60,432 nt of DNA from JAKSSE01 sp045597645 (lineage in GTDB: Bacteria > Bacillota > Clostridia > Lachnospirales > Lachnospiraceae): contig JAZLKM010000015.1 in NCBI GenBank assembly GCA_045597645.1, positions 1-60,432 on the forward strand, read 5' to 3'. Positions 1 to 7,325 of the stretch are shown here, piece by piece (position 1 is the first letter of the stretch; each line of letters begins with the position of its first letter). A model generated the notes under the pieces. The model worked only from the letters and a program-made list of their open reading frames with translations, was not told the DNA's origin and did not search any database. The translations under genes were made by a program, and so were the position numbers.

Positions 1-170
1 CCCACTTCATTACTATCATTATCTTTCATTGCCGTTTCAAGCAATTTCTTATGAAGTGCTTTTATCTTTTCACACTCTTCTTCATCAAAGAAATCTAATT
101 TTGGCGTTGAAACTTTAGCTATATATTCTTCAGAGATCAGGGGGACATATGTTCGATTGCCTATCCTCAG
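1..170 (-). pseudogene. Start-less reading-frame remnant running off the left edge
   Basis: An open minus-strand frame begins just after a TAA at 171-173 and runs off the window edge. It encodes a plausible, charged protein segment (begins LRIGNRTYVPLISEEY; later an acidic DFFDEEE stretch), but no ATG, GTG or TTG occurs near its beginning. That suggests a decayed or truncated gene, or a frameshift. I do not recognise the family. Its position beside other remnants (514-768, 866-1009) fits a degraded mobile element. Confidence 0.35.
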
Positions 171-513
171 TTATCAGTAAGGCGTATCGTTTACGTATGT
201 TTTTTTGCTCCCGTGTGATAGTTTATCAGTACGTATCACTCGTTCAAAAAGTGCGTCAAAACCGCGTCAATACGGGCTTTTCCGGTATTCTCATAAACAG
301 CTACGATTCATATAGAACTTCATTGACCTACAAGCCTTTACATTGTCAAAAACGATTGTATAGGACACCACATTTCTTCTTTTCTTTGCGTCGCTTAACC
401 CTGAGCCAATATAAAATTTTTCTCACTTATCACACCTCGCTCTCACAATTTTTCTGATTTTTCTGATTTGGTTGAATGCAAGTCTACTAATTTTCATCTG
501 TTTCTCTTATATT
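171..513. other. Gene-poor AT-rich stretch
   Basis: I see no supportable gene here. A 102-codon plus-strand frame covers 149-457, but it has no ribosome-binding site and no recognisable protein character. A 12-codon minus-strand mini-frame, read downward from about 380, is too short to defend. The stretch probably consists of untranslated or decayed mobile-element sequence. Confidence 0.4.
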
Positions 514-768
514 CTAATTCCATAAAATATAAAGCAACACACAAAGGACACAATCTTCGTATCTGCGACATTTTCGCAAGCAGTTGAATGTGGTGCCACA
601 TCCATATGGATATATTTTTCCGTAACAAAGCCCGCCTGAGAATGTCAAGTGTTTGCCTTTAATCTCGGCTCTCTTGACATTCCCAAGCGGGTTTGTTGTG
701 TTGTAATCAAGCGCGATTCTATAATGAATCGCGTCAATATAATTTTGAATTAGATAATCGCATTTTCC
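514..768 (-). pseudogene. Start-less cysteine-rich reading-frame remnant
   Basis: This 84-codon frame opens right after an in-frame TAA and closes with TAG at 514-516, without any usual start codon. The translation looks like genuine protein: a middle segment NPLGNVKRAEIKGKHLTF, then a cysteine-rich tail containing CGTTFNCLRKCRRYEDC. I cannot assign a family. Together with the replication-protein fragment upstream (866-1009), it suggests a decayed accessory gene of a plasmid or conjugative element. A 22-base imperfect inverted repeat lies inside it (628-694). Confidence 0.35.
628..694. repeat. Imperfect inverted repeat, 22-base arms
   Basis: Arms at 628-649 and 673-694 match at 19 of 22 positions when one is reverse-complemented (shared core GAATGTCAAG), with a 23-base interior. 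The differences are transitions, so they could still form G-U pairs in RNA. There is no T-run after either arm, so it does not look like a terminator. Confidence 0.6.
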
Positions 769-864
769 TTAAAAACGCCCTATCTAACTTTCGCCAATCC
801 CTTGATTTTGCTGACTTTTCCAAAAATTAGATAACTCCATTTCTTGCATTTTATGCATATCTAA
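750..864. repeat. Alternating TTAGATA / TATCTAA repeats
   Basis: The heptamer TTAGATA occurs at 750-756 and 827-833, and its reverse complement TATCTAA at 781-787 and 858-864. Each inverted pair is spaced exactly 31 bases apart, and the interiors of the two pairs share a CATTT core. This is a duplicated palindrome-bounded unit next to a replication-initiator fragment. Iteron-like or regulatory roles are inference only. Confidence 0.45.
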
Positions 865-865
865 T

Positions 866-1009
866 TTATTTGAAACAAGACATCTTATTTATGTACTCCA
901 CATCTAACTCAATAACTTCAGCCCATTCCATCGGATCCACAAAGAAATAAGCTGCCAGCAAATATGCCTTGATATTGCGAACCTTAGTAGTATTCTTTGC
1001 GACATTTTT
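866..1009 (-). pseudogene. Fragment resembling the end of a RepA/DUF6017 replication initiator
   Basis: This minus-strand frame opens after a TGA and has no start codon near its beginning. Its first part (KNTTKVRNIKAYLLAA) matches, from memory, the conserved end of replication-initiator A proteins carrying a DUF6017 domain, found on plasmids and Tn1549-like conjugative elements. After LLAA the sequence departs from that family and continues for about 27 residues (containing VDPMEWAEVIELD) to a TAA at 866-868. It looks like a truncated or recombined replication gene marking a dead mobile element. Confidence 0.45.
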
Positions 1010-1069
1010 TCATTTCTTATCAAAAAAGAGTTGGTCAAATACCAACTCTTATAGGCTTCTTTCATAATA

Positions 1070-1693
1070 CTACAATACTTCCAATTCTTTTAATATTTCC
1101 ACAACATCCGTCATAGGGTTACACTCCACATCCCCCCATAACGTTCCTATACTTTCATAATGAGCCACTAATTTCTCAAGATTCTTCTCCGCAGTCTCTA
1201 GTTTTGGTCGAATAATAGCAGCAACATCTGTACTTTCCTCATATCCAGGAATATACTTTGCTAATTCCTTTTTAGGCTCCTTGCTATCTTTAAACTGATG
1301 AGTAGTATATACAAAATGAAGAATAAACCACACTTCTATGCATGGATTTGATGCAATAAATCGGATATTTTTTGATGTCTTCTGCAATTCTTTTACCAAC
1401 TTTATCTTTTCTGGATTGCAATCCATATCTAGTACAATATATGCCTTATCCCCGTCTCTGGCAGACATTTCAAATCTATCCCACGCTGATTTCATTGATT
1501 TTAGCATACCTTCAGGATCTGTATCCTGCCCAGTATTCACATACTGAATCGAATACTTTCCGTGCTGACCTTGAAAAGAAAGAAGATATTGCTTCTCCGT
1601 CTTGTTTCTTCCTTCTGCAGTAAAAAGCATTACTGGTTTTCTTTTTCGTTTGACATCATTTCGCTTTTTCTTCTGAAAATTTCTATCTGCCAA
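1070..1693 (-). CDS. rloB: RloB-like Toprim-type protein (AbiL-like partner)
   Basis: This 207-residue protein belongs by eye to the RloB family, the second component of RloA/RloB (AbiLi/AbiLii) phage-defence pairs. Visible landmarks fit a Toprim-like nuclease fold: E27 in the TAEG turn after the first strand, D89 and D91 in LDMD, and the family signature SNPCIEVWFILHF around residues 115-127. The N terminus is very basic. It starts with TTG directly after the stop of the ATPase gene, with a strong GGGGAGG ribosome-binding site inside that gene's end, so the two are translationally coupled. Effector activity, probably nucleic-acid cleavage, is inferred from the family and not proven. Confidence 0.85.
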   Translation of the reverse strand: MADRNFQKKKRNDVKRKRKPVMLFTAEGRNKTEKQYLLSFQGQHGKYSIQYVNTGQDTDPEGMLKSMKSAWDRFEMSARDGDKAYIVLDMDCNPEKIKLVKELQKTSKNIRFIASNPCIEVWFILHFVYTTHQFKDSKEPKKELAKYIPGYEESTDVAAIIRPKLETAEKNLEKLVAHYESIGTLWGDVECNPMTDVVEILKELEVL

Positions 1694-2959
1694 TTACAGC
1701 ACCTCCCCGGTTGGGAGAAATGGGATTGCTCCATACCTTCCCATTAAATAGCCCTTTTCAATATTTTCTGTCTTACGAACGGAAAACTCATCCAAAGAAT
1801 ACAAATCTGTAACACCAGTCTTTGAATCCTTTTCAGTAAAGTAAATTTGGTCTCTTCTAAACATATCCAAAGACAAAATACCTGTCTCATGTGTTGTCAC
1901 AATTAGCTGAGCGCCATTTTTGTTTACCTCAGAATCCCTAAAAAGATTCATTATGAATCTAACTAAGCTAGGATGCATACTTTTATCAATTTCATCAAGG
2001 ATAACTGCTTTTCCTTTTTCAAATGCATCTTTTAGCAATGGACCATAGAAAAACAACAACTGTGTTCCTAAAGACTCTTCTTGAAGTGTAAGCGAAAACT
2101 CTGCTTCTTCACCGTCTTCGTTTACAATAGTATGGCCAGTTGTAATCTCTACATCATAATGCTTACCTTCACTTGGCGGAATTACCTTCCCTTGTACCAA
2201 TATTTGAAATGGAAGCGCAGATCCACCTACCACTTCTTTCGCATCGACTTCGATGCTACTAATATTGATATCAGCCTGCTTTAACAGATTCTTCGTAAAT
2301 TCTATATACTCATGACTTTCATCTGTACGATACTTTTCTAAGGCAACTCCACTTAAATCCATTACCTCTGTAAAGGTATCAATTGACTCAGCTAACCATT
2401 CGTAAGGAACCTTTGTGCATTCAGCATTCCATGTAGTAGCAGTTGCTAAGAATAGCTTATTTGCCGTATTCATTTGATAAGCGGCTTCAAGTTTAACCTT
2501 ATATGCTCTGTTAAATTTAGGTTCTTCATTTTCTTCTAAATTAAACAAAAGTGTTGGCTTTGCAGAGTTATAGCAATACAAATATTCCTCAACCACCTTT
2601 TCAGTAGTTGCGCTAAAACCATAAATATATTTCTTTCCATCCTTTGCAATAAAAGTAAATTCAAATGATGTTGGTTTATTTCTTGATTCAAAATCAAATT
2701 TGAATGGAACTACAGGTAATTTATCTGTTACCTGCACATTATTTGAATTCCTTATCATAATTAGTGCAATTGTAATAGCTTTAAATAGGCTACTCTTTCC
2801 TGATGCATTCGCACCATAAATCGCAGCGGAAGAAACAGCACTATAATCACCTTTTGCAATAAGATTTTCAGGATGCTCGCTATCTTTTGATGGTTCAAGG
2901 CTCAGAAACACCTTATCTCTAATAGATAAATAATTTTCTACTGTAAATTGAACTAACAT
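1694..2959 (-). CDS. rloA: RloA-like AAA/ABC-type ATPase of a defence module
   Basis: This 421-residue SMC/ABC-like ATPase resembles AAA_15/AAA_21 family proteins. An N-terminal FTVENYLSIRD strand-helix is followed by a Walker A GANASGKSS at residues 49-57, a signature-like ESLGTQ near residue 295, a Walker B AVILDEIDKSMHP near 320, and a switch histidine in IVTTHET. The family acts as sensor and regulator for a coupled effector, here the adjacent RloB-like protein. It has its own promoter (3000-3028) and a GAAAGGAGC ribosome-binding site. Flanking mobile-element debris points to acquisition by transfer. RecF-like or OLD-type ATPases are alternatives, but the RloB neighbour decides. Confidence 0.85.
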   Translation of the reverse strand: MLVQFTVENYLSIRDKVFLSLEPSKDSEHPENLIAKGDYSAVSSAAIYGANASGKSSLFKAITIALIMIRNSNNVQVTDKLPVVPFKFDFESRNKPTSFEFTFIAKDGKKYIYGFSATTEKVVEEYLYCYNSAKPTLLFNLEENEEPKFNRAYKVKLEAAYQMNTANKLFLATATTWNAECTKVPYEWLAESIDTFTEVMDLSGVALEKYRTDESHEYIEFTKNLLKQADINISSIEVDAKEVVGGSALPFQILVQGKVIPPSEGKHYDVEITTGHTIVNEDGEEAEFSLTLQEESLGTQLLFFYGPLLKDAFEKGKAVILDEIDKSMHPSLVRFIMNLFRDSEVNKNGAQLIVTTHETGILSLDMFRRDQIYFTEKDSKTGVTDLYSLDEFSVRKTENIEKGYLMGRYGAIPFLPTGEVL

Positions 2960-2999
2960 GCGCTTGCTCCTTTCTCACTCTAAATAGAGTTACAGTATT

Positions 3000-3028
3000 A
3001 TCATATTCCCTTTCAGTGTGATTTGCAA
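3000..3028 (-). promoter_or_regulatory. Promoter of the rloA-rloB operon
   Basis: On the minus strand, TTGCAA (3023-3028) and TATGAT (3000-3005) are separated by 17 bases, a good sigma-A match. It lies about 40 bases upstream of the ATPase start codon. Confidence 0.65.
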
Positions 3029-3095
3029 CGATATTATTTACATTTTTGCTCATTTCATTCAATATTCGCAATAATATTGTTGTTCATTTACACCA

Positions 3096-3117
3096 TACGA
3101 GCTTTTTTGAGCTCGTA
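3096..3117. other. Perfect 8-bp hairpin upstream of the defence operon
   Basis: Arms TACGAGCT (3096-3103) and AGCTCGTA (3110-3117) pair perfectly around TTTTTG. An AT-rich run follows on the plus strand. It may be a weak terminator or an operator near the truncated regulator gene; the sequence does not settle which. Confidence 0.35.
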
Positions 3118-3182
3118 ATTTTATTTATCGCCAAACAATCACAAAATAGTGACTTTTTCACCCTTTTCACCGTATTTGTAAC

Positions 3183-3308
3183 CTAAAACAAAAACGGCAT
3201 CAAACCCATTTGGCAATCATCTCCACCGATTATTTCAGCTATTTGCTGCTGAGTATATCCCAGCTCGTTTCGATATCGTTTTATATTGTTATTAAAATAT
3301 GCTGCCAT
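3183..3308 (-). pseudogene. Truncated XRE-family HTH regulator (41 residues)
   Basis: The minus-strand frame starts MAAYFNNNIKRYRNELGYTQ and continues QQIAEIIGG, the first half of a classic Cro/CI-type helix-turn-helix (xxYRxxLGxTQxxIA). It then ends after only 41 residues with an unrelated tail (MGLMPFLF) and TAG. A functional XRE domain needs about 55-60 residues, so this is a broken regulator, probably left over from a mobile element. No clear ribosome-binding site precedes it. It was too short for ordinary ORF calling. Confidence 0.6.
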
Positions 3309-3382
3309 AAGCTCACGCCCCCATTTTTTGTATATATACTGAGGATACACACTTCAATTTGCGTTTTGCGCAACAATACAAA

Positions 3383-3414
3383 AAACCTGCAAATACTTTT
3401 GTATCTGCAGGTTT
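3383..3414 (-). terminator. Second terminator downstream of lysS
   Basis: A 14-bp hairpin (AAACCTGCAGATAC read on the minus strand) with one mismatch and a 4-base loop is followed on the minus strand by TTTTTTG. It lies about 70 bases past the lysS stop and backs up the hairpin at 3451-3473. Confidence 0.8.
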
Positions 3415-3450
3415 CTAATCTGTGTATGTACTTCATTGTTTTGACAACAA

Positions 3451-3473
3451 AAAATGCTGTCAAGCCGCATTTT
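3451..3473 (-). terminator. First terminator downstream of lysS
   Basis: On the minus strand, AAAATGC pairs with GCATTTT around a 9-base loop and runs into six T residues. It follows the lysS stop by about a dozen bases. Confidence 0.6.
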
Positions 3474-3484
3474 TACTGGCTTTT

Positions 3485-5104
3485 TTACTGTTTTTCCTGG
3501 CGCATGGTCGGAAATAGCAGCACATCCCTTATCGCACTACTGTTGGTCAGCAGCATTACAAGTCTGTCGATGCCGTAGCCGATACCACCTGTAGGTGGCA
3601 TACCGATTTCGAGTGCATTGATGAAGTCCTCATCAGTGTGCTCTGCTTCCTCGTCGCCTGCTGCTGCAGCTGCGTCCTGAGCTGCGAAACGCTCGCGCTG
3701 GTCGATAGGGTCATTCAGCTCTGAATATGCATTGCACATCTCCCATCCGTTGCAGAAGAGCTCGAAGCGCTCTACCTTGCTTGGATCTGAAGGCTTCTTC
3801 TTGGTCAGAGGTGATATCTCTATCGGGTGATCCATTACGAAGGTAGGCTGGATAAGCTTATCTTCGCAGAACTCCTCGAAGAAGAGGCACAGGATGTTGC
3901 CCTTGTTATGGTACTTTTCGTACTCGATATGATGCTCATCTGCGAGCTTCTTTGCTTCCTCGTCAGTCTTAACCTGATCGAAGTCGATGCCTACATACTT
4001 TTTAACAGCATCAGTCATGGTGATGCGCTCAAATGGCTTGCCAAAATCAAGCTCGATATCACCATATGTGAACTTGGTGGTGCCAAGTACAGTCTCTGCA
4101 AGATATCTGAACATACTCTCTGTCAGCTCCATCATGCCCTCATAATCGGTGTATGCCTGGTAGAGCTCCATAAGAGTGAACTCTGGATTATGACGAGTGT
4201 CTACGCCCTCGTTTCTATATACTCGACCGATCTCAAATACTCTCTCGAGGCCACCTACGATAAGTCTCTTGAGATACAGCTCCAGAGAGATTCTAAGCTT
4301 AACATCCTCATCAAGCGCGTTGTAGTGAGTCTCGAAAGGTCTGGCAGCTGCTCCACCCGGGTTAGCAACCAAAGTAGGAGTCTCTACCTCGATAAAGTTG
4401 CGGCCTGCCAGGAAGTTTCTGATCTCACGGATTATCTGTGATCTCTTGATAAATACATCCTTTGACTCATCATTCATGATGAGGTCTACATACCTCTGAC
4501 GATATCTCATATCAGTATCAGTCAGTCCGTGGAACTTCTCCGGAAGTACCTGAAGGTTCTTGGTCAGCAGGATTACTTCCTGTGCATGCACGGAAATCTC
4601 ACCAGTCATAGTGCGGAAAACATATCCCTTAATACCAAAGATATCTCCTATGTCAGATTTCTTGAAGTCAGCATATGCCTCCTCGCCGATAGCATCTCTG
4701 GCTACATATACCTGAGTGCTGCCCTTGAGGTCCTTTATATTGCAAAATGAAGCCTTTCCCATTACGCGCTTAAACAGCATACGTCCGGCAATTGACACCT
4801 CTATCGGGCTCGCATCCATTATTGCTCTGCGCTCCTCATAGTCAGCCTTTTTAGCTGCACGGGCATCCTCCTCAGACATTCCGGTTACATCTACCGCCTT
4901 GCGGTCCTTAAGCAGCTCTGCCTCGAGGTTCTCATACAGTACCTTTATCTCATCTGTGTGATGTGTCTGATCATATTTTGTGATTACAAACGGATCCTTG
5001 CCCTCTGCCTGGAGGTTTGCAAGCTTTTCGCGACGAACCTTGCGGAGCTGGTTGATATCCTGCTCCTGCTGTGGCCTATTCTGCTGATTCTGATTATCTG
5101 CCAT
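3485..5104 (-). CDS. lysS: Lysine--tRNA ligase, class II
   Basis: LysS charges tRNA-Lys with lysine using ATP in the cytoplasm. The 539-residue protein has an N-terminal extension rich in Q and N (residues 1-45), an OB-fold anticodon-binding domain (about 100-190), motif 2 with FEIGRVYRNEG and RHNPEFT, and motif 3 with GIGYGIDRLVMLL near the C terminus. It is slightly longer than the usual 490-505 residues because of the N-terminal extension and an Ala-rich acidic insertion before motif 3. It lies downstream of greA with a terminator hairpin directly in front of its ribosome-binding site (AAAGGAG), so some read-through or a riboregulated step is needed. Assignment is certain. Confidence 0.97.
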   Translation of the reverse strand: MADNQNQQNRPQQEQDINQLRKVRREKLANLQAEGKDPFVITKYDQTHHTDEIKVLYENLEAELLKDRKAVDVTGMSEEDARAAKKADYEERRAIMDASPIEVSIAGRMLFKRVMGKASFCNIKDLKGSTQVYVARDAIGEEAYADFKKSDIGDIFGIKGYVFRTMTGEISVHAQEVILLTKNLQVLPEKFHGLTDTDMRYRQRYVDLIMNDESKDVFIKRSQIIREIRNFLAGRNFIEVETPTLVANPGGAAARPFETHYNALDEDVKLRISLELYLKRLIVGGLERVFEIGRVYRNEGVDTRHNPEFTLMELYQAYTDYEGMMELTESMFRYLAETVLGTTKFTYGDIELDFGKPFERITMTDAVKKYVGIDFDQVKTDEEAKKLADEHHIEYEKYHNKGNILCLFFEEFCEDKLIQPTFVMDHPIEISPLTKKKPSDPSKVERFELFCNGWEMCNAYSELNDPIDQRERFAAQDAAAAAGDEEAEHTDEDFINALEIGMPPTGGIGYGIDRLVMLLTNSSAIRDVLLFPTMRQEKQ

Positions 5105-5126
5105 CTCTATCTCCTTTGAAAAAAAA

Positions 5127-5146
5127 CAGGGGCTACGAAGCCCCTG
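5127..5146 (-). terminator. Intrinsic terminator between greA and lysS
   Basis: A perfect 8-bp stem (CAGGGGCT / AGCCCCTG) with a 4-base loop is followed on the minus strand by eight T residues, then directly by the lysS ribosome-binding site. It ends greA transcripts but sits only about 20 bases before the lysS start codon, so it can also act as an attenuator. Confidence 0.85.
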
Positions 5147-5160
5147 ACTGAAATTACAAA

Positions 5161-5637
5161 TTATTTCCTCTGAACCTCGAGAATCTTGTACTGTATCTCG
5201 CCTGCCGGAGACTCAACTACAGCAATATCTCCTACGGTCTTGCCGATAAGAGCCTTTCCGAGAGGAGACTCATTTGAAATCTTGCCATCAAGGCTGCTTG
5301 CCTCGGTAGATCCTACAAGCTTGTACTCTTCTTCTTCGTTATATTCAATATCAAGGATTTTAACTTTGCAGCCAATGCTTATCTTGTCTGAATCAGCATC
5401 GCCCTCATCGTATACCTCAGTGTGCTTTAAGATAGCTTCAATCTCTCCGATACGAGCCTCGATATCTCTCTGCTCGTCCTTAGCTGCATCATACTCTGCG
5501 TTCTCTGAGAGGTCTCCCTGCTCACGAGCTTCCTTTATCTTCTGTGCAACTTCCTGTCTGCGGTTAACCTTAAGCTCCTCAAGCTCCTTCTCCAGTGCAA
5601 GTACACTGTCATAACTCATTAAATTTTTCTTTTCCAT
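5161..5637 (-). CDS. greA: Transcription elongation factor GreA
   Basis: GreA rescues backtracked RNA polymerase by stimulating transcript cleavage through the secondary channel. The 158-residue protein has the N-terminal coiled coil (residues about 10-75) with the tip motif DLSENAEYDAAKDEQ, carrying the acidic residues that act at the polymerase active site. A C-terminal FKBP-like domain follows, with the SPLGKALIGK signature. Length is typical. It has its own strong promoter (5669-5697) and precedes lysS. A second, more divergent GreA-family protein lies at 37254-37757. Confidence 0.96.
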   Translation of the reverse strand: MEKKNLMSYDSVLALEKELEELKVNRRQEVAQKIKEAREQGDLSENAEYDAAKDEQRDIEARIGEIEAILKHTEVYDEGDADSDKISIGCKVKILDIEYNEEEEYKLVGSTEASSLDGKISNESPLGKALIGKTVGDIAVVESPAGEIQYKILEVQRK

Positions 5638-5668
5638 TACCCTTGCCTCGCTTTCCGAAACTCGCTAG

Positions 5669-5697
5669 ATTATAGCCCAATATGGTCATAAAGTCAA
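5669..5697 (-). promoter_or_regulatory. greA promoter
   Basis: TTGACT (5692-5697) and a perfect TATAAT (5669-5674) are spaced 17 bases apart on the minus strand, about 30 bases upstream of the greA start. The -35 box lies in the T-rich tail of the putP terminator. Confidence 0.85.
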
Positions 5698-5698
5698 A

Positions 5699-5719
5699 CG
5701 GACCCTCTACAGGGGTCCG
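5699..5719 (-). terminator. putP terminator
   Basis: A 7-bp perfect stem CGGACCC / GGGTCCG with a 7-base loop is followed by TTTGACTTT on the minus strand. The tail is interrupted and overlaps the greA -35 box, so termination and greA initiation share sequence. Confidence 0.7.
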
Positions 5720-5725
5720 TAAAAA

Positions 5726-7255
5726 TTATTTTGCTTTTGCCTCTTCAAACTCTGCCACTATCTCTGCTGACGGTGCCTTGGTGCAAAGACTTACTACCAC
5801 AGTCACTACTAAGCCACAGATAAATGCCGGAAGCAGCTCATAAATAGCGAATACTCCGCCAAGTGTTGATATGAAATACTTCCAGATGAATACCATCGCT
5901 CCACCTGTTACCATTCCTGCGATAGCTCCCGGAAGATTGGTTCTCTTCCAGAAAAGTGCCAGAATCATTATAGGACCAAATGCTGCTCCAAATCCTGCCC
6001 ATGCAAAGCTTACGATTCCGAAGATTGAGCTAGCTGGATCTCTAGCTATGATTACTCCAAGGATTGCTATTACCACTACAGTAAGTCTTGCTGCCATCAT
6101 GCTCTGCTTCTTTGAAAGCTTAAGTCCAAATGCTTCCTGTAAAATATTCTGAGACACGCTTGACGATGCTGCCAGAAGCTGTGAGTCTGCTGTCGACATG
6201 GTACTTGCAAGTATACCTGCCAATATCAGTCCTGCTATGATTGCCGGGAAGATACCGTATGATGACAGAAGTCCTGCTATCTTAATAATTATCGTCTCTG
6301 AGTTTGAACCCGTAAGTCCCTCGATGAGACCATTTCCAGTAAGTGCATTTCCAATTGCTCCTATTGCCACTGCAATTGCCATTGCTACTACTACCCAGAT
6401 AGAAGCTACTCTTCTAGAGAGGCTCAGCTTATTTTCATCCTCAATAGCCATGAATCTAAGTAGAATATGTGGCATGCCGAAGTATCCTAGTCCCCATGCC
6501 AAGGTCGAGCATATTGTAAAGAATGTGTATGGAGCTGCTGCCCCAGTATCCGGCACATGTGTCTGTGTCAGCGAGAAGTATCCTGCGAGTGACTTCGCAT
6601 TGTCGAGTACTGCTCCAACTCCGCCTGCCTTGGTGGTTGCGAAAAACAGTACAAATACCAGCGCAAATGTCATTATTATACTCTGAATAAAGTCTGTGGT
6701 AGATGCTGCGAGGAATCCGCCTGCTGTGGTATATGCCACAATGATGATTGCTGAAATAATCATTGTAACCATATAGTTTGCTCCAAAAAGTGTTCCAAAG
6801 AGCTTGCCGCATGCTGCAAATCCTGACGCCGTATAAGGCACAAAGAATATTACTATTATAAGTGCTGCTATAGTAGACAGGATTCTCCTGTTATCTCTGA
6901 ATCTGTTTGAGAAAAACTGTGGAATGGTAAATGAACCTGTGATTTTGGTATATCTGCGCAGTCTCCTTGCAGTGAATAGCCAATTAAGGTAGGTACCCAC
7001 AGCCAGTCCTATTACTGTCCATCCTACATCTGCCATACCAGTGAGGTATGCAAGCCCCGGCAAACCCATTAGCAGGTAGCTGCTCATGTCCGATGCCTCT
7101 GCGCTCATAGCTGTGACAAATGGACCAAGCTTGCGACCGCCTAAATAGAAGTCATCTGCCGACTCATTTTTCTTAGCAAACCTAAAGCCTATATATACTA
7201 CTGCTGCCAGGTAGACAATTATAGCTATAAGAATGCACACTGTTGCTGAACTCAT
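5726..7255 (-). CDS. putP: Sodium/proline symporter PutP
   Basis: A 509-residue membrane protein of the SSS family that imports proline with sodium. About 13 transmembrane helices are visible. Family landmarks include DDFYLGGRKLGPFVTAMSA in the first loop and helix 2, SDMSSYLLMGLPG in the sodium and substrate site region, and GSFTIPQFFSNRF. Length matches characterised PutP (about 500). It is a single-gene unit with its own promoter (7292-7320) and terminator (5699-5719). Proline specificity is the best match; a related SSS substrate cannot be excluded by sequence alone. Confidence 0.9.
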   Translation of the reverse strand: MSSATVCILIAIIVYLAAVVYIGFRFAKKNESADDFYLGGRKLGPFVTAMSAEASDMSSYLLMGLPGLAYLTGMADVGWTVIGLAVGTYLNWLFTARRLRRYTKITGSFTIPQFFSNRFRDNRRILSTIAALIIVIFFVPYTASGFAACGKLFGTLFGANYMVTMIISAIIIVAYTTAGGFLAASTTDFIQSIIMTFALVFVLFFATTKAGGVGAVLDNAKSLAGYFSLTQTHVPDTGAAAPYTFFTICSTLAWGLGYFGMPHILLRFMAIEDENKLSLSRRVASIWVVVAMAIAVAIGAIGNALTGNGLIEGLTGSNSETIIIKIAGLLSSYGIFPAIIAGLILAGILASTMSTADSQLLAASSSVSQNILQEAFGLKLSKKQSMMAARLTVVVIAILGVIIARDPASSIFGIVSFAWAGFGAAFGPIMILALFWKRTNLPGAIAGMVTGGAMVFIWKYFISTLGGVFAIYELLPAFICGLVVTVVVSLCTKAPSAEIVAEFEEAKAK

Positions 7256-7291
7256 CTTCTTTATCTCCTATTTTTCCAAATTTTTAGCCAC

Positions 7292-7320
7292 AGTTTAGCA
7301 CTTTAGCACCCTAAAGGCAA
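7292..7320 (-). promoter_or_regulatory. putP promoter with an embedded palindrome
   Basis: TTGCCT (7315-7320) and TAAACT (7292-7297) are 17 bases apart on the minus strand. The spacer holds the palindrome CTTTAG-N4-CTAAAG (7301-7316) and a tandem GTGCTAAA repeat. An operator overlapping the -35 box is likely, but the regulator is unknown. Confidence 0.6.
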
Positions 7321-7325
7321 CTTAT

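Noticed and set aside
149..457. 102-codon plus-strand frame near the left edge
   Set aside because: No ribosome-binding site, composition typical of a chance frame in AT-rich DNA, and a better protein-like frame lies on the other strand at its left end.
1070..2959. Retron or PARIS system
   Set aside because: No reverse transcriptase or msr/msd is present, and the second protein matches RloB rather than the DUF4435 partner of PARIS.
3210..3578. 122-codon plus-strand frame
   Set aside because: It covers the truncated XRE frame, both lysS terminators and the lysS end in antisense; no recognisable protein features.
3827..4441. 204-codon plus-strand frame opposite lysS
   Set aside because: Antisense shadow of a certain gene; no start signals.
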